From Mesorhizobium sp. (GTDB lineage Bacteria > Pseudomonadota > Alphaproteobacteria > Rhizobiales > Rhizobiaceae), in NCBI GenBank assembly GCA_004020545.1, contig SAQE01000004.1, positions 62,001 through 126,000 on the forward strand: DNA of 64,000 nucleotides, given 5' to 3'. This document shows positions 59,961 through 64,000 of this stretch, piece after piece. Numbering within the stretch: the stretch's first letter is position 1; each line of letters begins with the position of its first letter. The position numbers and the translations under genes are program-made. The notes under the pieces are model-generated. The model made no database searches, was not told the DNA's origin, and worked only from the letters and a program-made list of their open reading frames with translations.

Positions 59961-61490
59961 ATGACAAACAGCGAAAACTCCATCGACCTTGCCCATCGTC
60001 TTGCCCCCGGCGCCGAAGACGCGCCGGCCATTGCGGCGCCCGAGCGGGCAGCTCTCTCGCATGGCGGGCTCCGCCGGCTGATCCACGAAACTGTCGCCCG
60101 GCTCAATGCGCTCGGCATCGGCCGTGGCGACCGCGTCGCCATCGTGCTGCCGAACGGCCCGGAGATGGCGACGGCTTTCATCGCGGTGGCAGCGGCCGCT
60201 TCCACCGCGCCGCTCAACCCGGCTTATCGTGCCGACGAGCTCGATTTCTATCTGAGCGATATCGGCGTCAAAGCGATCCTCGTCGGAAGAGACGAGCAGG
60301 GACCATCGGTGGAAGTTGCCGAACGCCTCGGTATCCCCGTGCTGCGCCTGATCGCACCGGACGGTGCGCCGGCCGGCGTCTTCACGATCGAGGGCGACAC
60401 GGTCGGCCCGCCTGTCCCATCTGGATTGGCCGAAGACGGCGACACCGCGCTGCTGCTGCATACTTCCGGCACGACCTCGCGTCCCAAGCTGGTGCCGCTC
60501 AGCCATGCCAACCTCGCCGCTTCTGCGGCGCATATCGGCGCAACGCTGGACCTCACTCCGGGCGACCGCTGCCTGAACATCATGCCGCTGTTCCACATCC
60601 ACGGGTTGATCGCGGCGGTGCTCTCCTCGCTCGCCGCCGGCGGCAGCGTCTTCTGCACGCCGGGCTTCAATGCGCTGCGCTTCTTCCAGTGGCTGAGCGA
60701 GGCGAAGCCGAGCTGGTACACGGCGGTGCCCACCATGCATCAGGCGATCCTGCCGCGCGCCGCGCGCAATCCCGAGCAGCTCGCCGAAGCAAATCTGCGC
60801 TTCATCCGCTCGTCCTCGGCCTCCCTGCCGGCGCAGGTGATGGCCGAGCTGGAGGCGACCTTCGGCTGTCCGGTGATCGAGTCCTACGGCATGACGGAGG
60901 CTGCGCATCAGATGGCTTCGAACCGTTTGCCGCCTGGACAGCGCAAGCCAGGCAGCGTCGGCGCTGCGGCCGGACCGGAAGTCGCCGTCATGGCGCCGGA
61001 CGGGCGGTTGCTGAAACCGGGCGAGATCGGCGAAATCGTCATTCGCGGCCCGAACGTCACCGCCGGCTACGAAAAGAATCCGGACGCCAATGCCAGCGCT
61101 TTCGCTCATGGCTGGTTCCACACCGGTGACCAGGGCGTGCTTGACGAGGACAGCTACCTGCGTGTCACCGGCCGGCTGAAGGAGATCATCAATCGCGGCG
61201 GCGAAAAAATCTCGCCGCTCGAGGTCGATGGTGTGCTGATGGACCATCCGGCCGTGGCGCAGGTTGTCACCTTCGCCATGCCGCATGACAAGCTCGGCGA
61301 GGAGGTCGCCGCTGCGGTCGTGCTGCGCGAAGGCCAGAGCACCAGCGAGGCCGACATCCGCGGCTTTGCCGCCACCCGGCTTGCCGATTTCAAGGTGCCG
61401 CGCAAGGTGTTGATCCTGGACGAGATCCCCAAGGGCGCGACCGGCAAATTGCAGCGCATCGGCCTCGCGGCGAAGCTCGGTCTCGGCTGA
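59961..61490 (+). CDS. Acyl-CoA synthetase (AMP-binding), oxalate/FadD-like
   Basis: 509-aa adenylate-forming ligase: ATP loop HTSGTTSRPKLVPLSH, IMPLFHIHGLIAAVL, SYGMTEAAHQM, hinge YLRVTGRLKEIINRGGEKISP, and catalytic lysine motif IPKGATGKLQRIGL. The short form and the motif wording resemble acyl-activating enzyme 3 (oxalyl-CoA synthetase-type) proteins, an inference by eye. Its TGA overlaps the ATG of the ketopantoate reductase-like gene. It would activate a carboxylic acid produced by the upstream catabolic genes. Confidence 0.9.
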   Translation: MTNSENSIDLAHRLAPGAEDAPAIAAPERAALSHGGLRRLIHETVARLNALGIGRGDRVAIVLPNGPEMATAFIAVAAAASTAPLNPAYRADELDFYLSDIGVKAILVGRDEQGPSVEVAERLGIPVLRLIAPDGAPAGVFTIEGDTVGPPVPSGLAEDGDTALLLHTSGTTSRPKLVPLSHANLAASAAHIGATLDLTPGDRCLNIMPLFHIHGLIAAVLSSLAAGGSVFCTPGFNALRFFQWLSEAKPSWYTAVPTMHQAILPRAARNPEQLAEANLRFIRSSSASLPAQVMAELEATFGCPVIESYGMTEAAHQMASNRLPPGQRKPGSVGAAAGPEVAVMAPDGRLLKPGEIGEIVIRGPNVTAGYEKNPDANASAFAHGWFHTGDQGVLDEDSYLRVTGRLKEIINRGGEKISPLEVDGVLMDHPAVAQVVTFAMPHDKLGEEVAAAVVLREGQSTSEADIRGFAATRLADFKVPRKVLILDEIPKGATGKLQRIGLAAKLGLG

Positions 61491-62476
61491 TGCGCATTTC
61501 AATATTTGGCGCCGGCGCGATCGGCGGCTATCTCGCCGCCAAGCTGGCGATCGCTGGCTCGGTCGACCTCTCGATCGTGGCGCGCGGCGCGCATCTGGAG
61601 GCCATCAAGGCCGGCGGCCTGCGCCTGATCGAGGACGGCAAGGAAACGGTAGCATCGGTGCGCGCCGCTGCGCGAGCCGAAGAGCTCGGCGTTCAGGACT
61701 ATGTCGTGCTGGCCCTGAAGGCGCATTCGCTGGCGCCGGCGCTCGGCGAAATCGCACCGCTGCTGGGCGAGGGGACCGCCGTCGTCACCATGCAGAACGG
61801 CGTGCCCTGGTGGTATTTCTACAAAATTGGCGGCGCACTGGAAGGCACCCGCATCCAAGCCGTCGATCCCGGCGGCACGATCTGGCAACGCATCGGGCCC
61901 GAGCGCGTCGTCGGCTCCGTCGTCTATCCAGCCGTCGAGGTCGACGCGCCTGGCCTGATCCGCCATGTCGAGGGCACGCGGTTTTCGCTCGGCGAACCTT
62001 CCGGCGAAAAGAGCGAGCGTGTCGCAGCACTCGCGCGGGAACTGGTCAAGGCCGGACTGCAGGCGCCTGTCCGCGAGGACATACGCTCGGAAATCTGGGT
62101 GAAGCTCTGGGGCAATCTCTCTTTCAACCCGATCTCGGCGCTGACCGGCAGCACGCTTGCGGCAATCGTCGCCGATGACGGCACGCGGGCCGTCGTCCGT
62201 TCCATGATGCTTGAGGCACAGGCGATCGGCGAGAGGCTCGGCGTGCGCTTCCCCATCGCCGTCGATAGGCGCATCAAGGGCGCCGGCGATGTCGGCGAGC
62301 ACAAGACCTCGATGCTGCAGGATCTCGAACGCGGCCGCCCGATGGAGATCGACGCGCTGGTGGGCGCCGTGCAGGAGCTCGGCCGCCTCACCGGCCAGCC
62401 GACGCCGATCATCGACAGCGTGCTGGCGCTGGTGCGGCGGCTTGCCATCGAACGCGGCTGTTATTCCGCCTTGTAG
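61490..62476 (+). CDS. Ketopantoate reductase-like (ApbA/PanE family) dehydrogenase
   Basis: 328-aa NADP-dependent reductase: GAGAIGGYLAAKLA (6-19), catalytic-lysine region VKLWGNLSFNPISALTG, and C-terminal HKTSMLQDLERGRPMEIDALVGAV typical of PanE. A second panE-like gene beside a catabolic acyl-CoA ligase is usually a paralogue acting on another 2-oxo or 3-hydroxy acid, not on pantothenate synthesis. It starts within the previous stop codon (TGATG). Confidence 0.9.
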   Translation: MRISIFGAGAIGGYLAAKLAIAGSVDLSIVARGAHLEAIKAGGLRLIEDGKETVASVRAAARAEELGVQDYVVLALKAHSLAPALGEIAPLLGEGTAVVTMQNGVPWWYFYKIGGALEGTRIQAVDPGGTIWQRIGPERVVGSVVYPAVEVDAPGLIRHVEGTRFSLGEPSGEKSERVAALARELVKAGLQAPVREDIRSEIWVKLWGNLSFNPISALTGSTLAAIVADDGTRAVVRSMMLEAQAIGERLGVRFPIAVDRRIKGAGDVGEHKTSMLQDLERGRPMEIDALVGAVQELGRLTGQPTPIIDSVLALVRRLAIERGCYSAL

Positions 62477-62536
62477 GTTGTTCTTGTTTTGTTCTAGTCT
62501 GATCTTTTGGAAGAACATCCGAAAAAGGGATCAGCC

Positions 62537-63173
62537 ATGAACGAACAGCCGTGGTTCGGAATCGGCAGGAACGGTCAGGCCCTTTTTCCGATGGGATGAG
62601 CCCAACCTGGATCGGAACGACCGGCTGTTCTTTGCCATTCTTGTCGAAAGTGCGATTGCAGATGCGTTGGCGTCGCGCGCCATTGCCTGGCAGCGAGAGC
62701 TGGGGCTTGGTGGAAAGCTGGTTCGGGCCAGGCATCTGCATATTTCGCTCCTCATGCTCGGCGATCACGATGGATTGCCAAAACCCCTGGTCGACGCCGC
62801 CTGCCGCGCGGGCTCTCTTGTCCGAGCCCAAGCCTTCGATGTCACATTCGACCGTCTGTCGGCCTTTGGTGGTGGCGCGTTGGTTTTGCGCGGTAATAAC
62901 GGCATCCCGCCGCTGCAAGCCTTTTGGCGGGCGCTCGCTTCGGTGCTTTCCGACAGCCCGTTGAAGCCTTACGTGCCGAATTCGATCGAGCCGCATGTCA
63001 CGTTGCTGCGCGACAAGGCAAGCGTTGCGAAAGTTGATGAGCGGTCGATCGAGCCCATCGGCTGGACGGTACGCGAGTTCGTGTTGATGCACAGTTTCCT
63101 GCGGAAGGATCGGTATCAGGTCTGCGGGCGCTGGCAATTGGGCGGCAAGGACGATGCGCTGGCCGCTATGTGA
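62537..63173 (+). pseudogene. 2H phosphoesterase (LigT-like) gene with an N-terminal frameshift
   Basis: The main frame has two H-x-S/T motifs (LHISLL and PHVTLL), the hallmark of the 2'-5' RNA ligase/2H phosphoesterase fold, and ends RWQLGGKDDALAAM. The first strand (NDRLFFAILVESAIADALA) lies in the same frame but has no ATG, GTG or TTG before it. An ATG with a good ribosome-binding site at 62537 begins MNEQPWFGIGRN in another frame, which ends at 62599. One extra base in the C3T5 run near 62580-62588 would explain this. An internal TTG at 62667 would drop the first strand. Either a real frameshift or a sequence error. Confidence 0.7.
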
Positions 63174-63295
63174 ATGTCTGTTCGCCAACAGGTCGATCGC
63201 TCATGCTGACACGAATTGTCACCTGTCAAGCAGGTCAACGGTGGCAGGCCAGCAGGCGGCGCCCTACCTGAATCCGTCCAAACAAGGAGGAACAC

Positions 63296-63649
63296 ATGAC
63301 CACTGCGGATATTGCCAAGGATTTCACCGAGCTCCTCAAGCAGGGCGACAGCGAGAGCGCTGCCGCGAAGTACAATGCCGACGACATCGTCAGCTACGAA
63401 GCGATGGAAGGGCCGATGGCCGTCTGCAACGGCAAGGAAGCCGTCAAGCAGAAGGGTGAATGGTGGGAAGCGAACCATGAGGTTCACGGCGGCTCGGTCG
63501 AAGGCCCCTATGTCAACGGCGACCAGTTCGCGTTGCGCTTCACATTCGACGTAACGCCCAAGTCTACCGGCAAGCGTGCCTCCATGGACGAGGTTGGCGT
63601 CTATACGGTCAGGAACGGCAAGATCAGCGAAGAGCGCTTCTATTATTGA
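63296..63649 (+). CDS. SnoaL-like (NTF2-fold) small protein
   Basis: 117-aa soluble protein with the SnoaL/NTF2 pattern: first helix TTADIAKDFTELLKQGDSESAAAKYNADDIVSYEAMEGPM, central strands with VNGDQFALRFTFDV, and C-terminal EVGVYTVRNGKISEERFYY. The family includes small cyclases, isomerases and proteins of unknown function. AAGGAGG lies just before the ATG. It stands alone, and no function is assigned. Confidence 0.82.
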   Translation: MTTADIAKDFTELLKQGDSESAAAKYNADDIVSYEAMEGPMAVCNGKEAVKQKGEWWEANHEVHGGSVEGPYVNGDQFALRFTFDVTPKSTGKRASMDEVGVYTVRNGKISEERFYY

Positions 63650-63744
63650 GGCCCGGCCGGCTTCAAGAACTCGCTCGCTTCGCAGCATGATTTGAAAATC
63701 AGGTATGGCGGCCAGGATGATGCCATGGCCGCCACGCCGGCTTC

Positions 63745-64000
63745 TCAAATCGTCTTCACATACTCCCCAAGCTGGTCGGCCACCGTGCCCCAGCCGTCGA
63801 AGAAACCCATCTCCTCATGGTTGTTGCGCGTCGCCTCGTCGCGGTGGATAGCGGTGGCGGTGTAGCGCGTGCCCTTGCCCTCGGACGTCAAGGCGATAAC
63901 CGCGGTGATGAACGGTTCGCCGGACGGCCGGTAGCCCGGCAGCAGCGCGTCCGTCCACACCAGCCGCTCATGCGGCACGATCTCCAGATAGCAGCAGCGG
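63745..64000 (-). CDS. SRPBCC (AHSA1-like) domain protein, 3' part
   Basis: Runs off the right edge, so only the C-terminal part (85 codons) is visible. Motif HERLVWTDALLPGYRPSGEP and TEGKGTRYTATAIHRDEATRNNHEEMGFFDGWGTVADQLGEYV fit the AHSA1/SRPBCC fold, a ligand-binding helix-grip domain. Convergent with the SnoaL-like gene. Little can be said about its role. Confidence 0.8.
   Translation of the reverse strand, partial: RCCYLEIVPHERLVWTDALLPGYRPSGEPFITAVIALTSEGKGTRYTATAIHRDEATRNNHEEMGFFDGWGTVADQLGEYVKTI

Noticed and set aside
59715-61502. 595-aa minus-strand frame over the GGT and acyl-CoA ligase genes
   Set aside because: Shadow of two intact plus-strand genes; no recognisable domain or ribosome-binding site.
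1-64000. CRISPR arrays, tRNA or rRNA genes, transposases, integrases
   Set aside because: None of their signatures (regular spacers, cloverleaf with CCA end, DDE or tyrosine recombinase motifs) was seen by reading; a tRNAscan/CRISPR search would confirm.

Overview
The window reads as a chromosomal segment of a Mesorhizobium-like member of the Rhizobiales. The grounds are high GC throughout, wall-to-wall ABC import systems each paired with its own regulator, mosaic intergenic palindromes of the kind common in rhizobia, and a copy of the alphaproteobacterial ar14-type small RNA. This is inferred from gene content and base composition; no rRNA, tRNA, CRISPR array, phage or transposase gene was seen.

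Layout. (1) 1-10.2 kb: the 3' part of an acyl-CoA synthetase gene, a 61-residue zinc-ribbon protein, a TetR/RND efflux operon with a clear operator, then a patch of different texture with an S9 serine peptidase and a type I secretion ATPase remnant. (2) 10.2-21.3 kb: a stand-alone XRE-cupin regulator and a sugar/polyol locus. The locus has a SorC-type regulator divergent from permease-SBP-ATPase-SDR-SDR, followed by an FGGY kinase and a SAF-domain oxidoreductase. Its substrate cannot be read from sequence. (3) 21.6-35 kb: a peptide/opine-type ABC importer (permeases B and C, fused DF ATPase) with two paralogous binding proteins. It is surrounded by a double-DUF427 protein, two enolase-superfamily enzymes, a GntR/FCD repressor with a perfect operator, a 2OG-Fe(II) oxygenase and two LysR regulators. 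This looks like one poorly described uptake and catabolic system. (4) 35-41.7 kb: a second RND pump (small ORF-RND-adaptor), a divergent TetR with two tandem operators, and the ar14-type sRNA with three anti-Shine-Dalgarno loops. (5) 41.8-47.2 kb: a LacI-regulated sugar ABC system with an FAH-fold dehydratase/hydrolase, probably for a pentose or aldonate. (6) 47.4-58.3 kb: two back-to-back polyamine-type ABC importers. The first has a PuuB-like oxidase and a PuuR-like XRE-cupin regulator; the second has a GntR/FCD repressor with a perfect operator. (7) 58.3-64 kb: gamma-glutamyltransferase-like protein, acyl-CoA synthetase, ketopantoate reductase-like enzyme, a frameshifted 2H phosphoesterase, a SnoaL-like protein and a truncated SRPBCC protein.

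How it works together. Most of the window is nutrient capture: five ABC importers, each linked to catabolic enzymes and a local regulator, plus two TetR-controlled RND pumps. The ar14-type RNA, with CCTCCTCCC loops able to pair with ribosome-binding sites, belongs to a family reported to dampen translation of ABC transporter mRNAs, so it could act on loci like these in trans.

Most notable observations: the ar14-type RNA, the paired-binding-protein/enolase/DUF427 locus, a dppB-like gene whose only plausible start is AUC, several perfect operator palindromes, and a second possible sRNA with a strong terminator antisense to a transporter leader.
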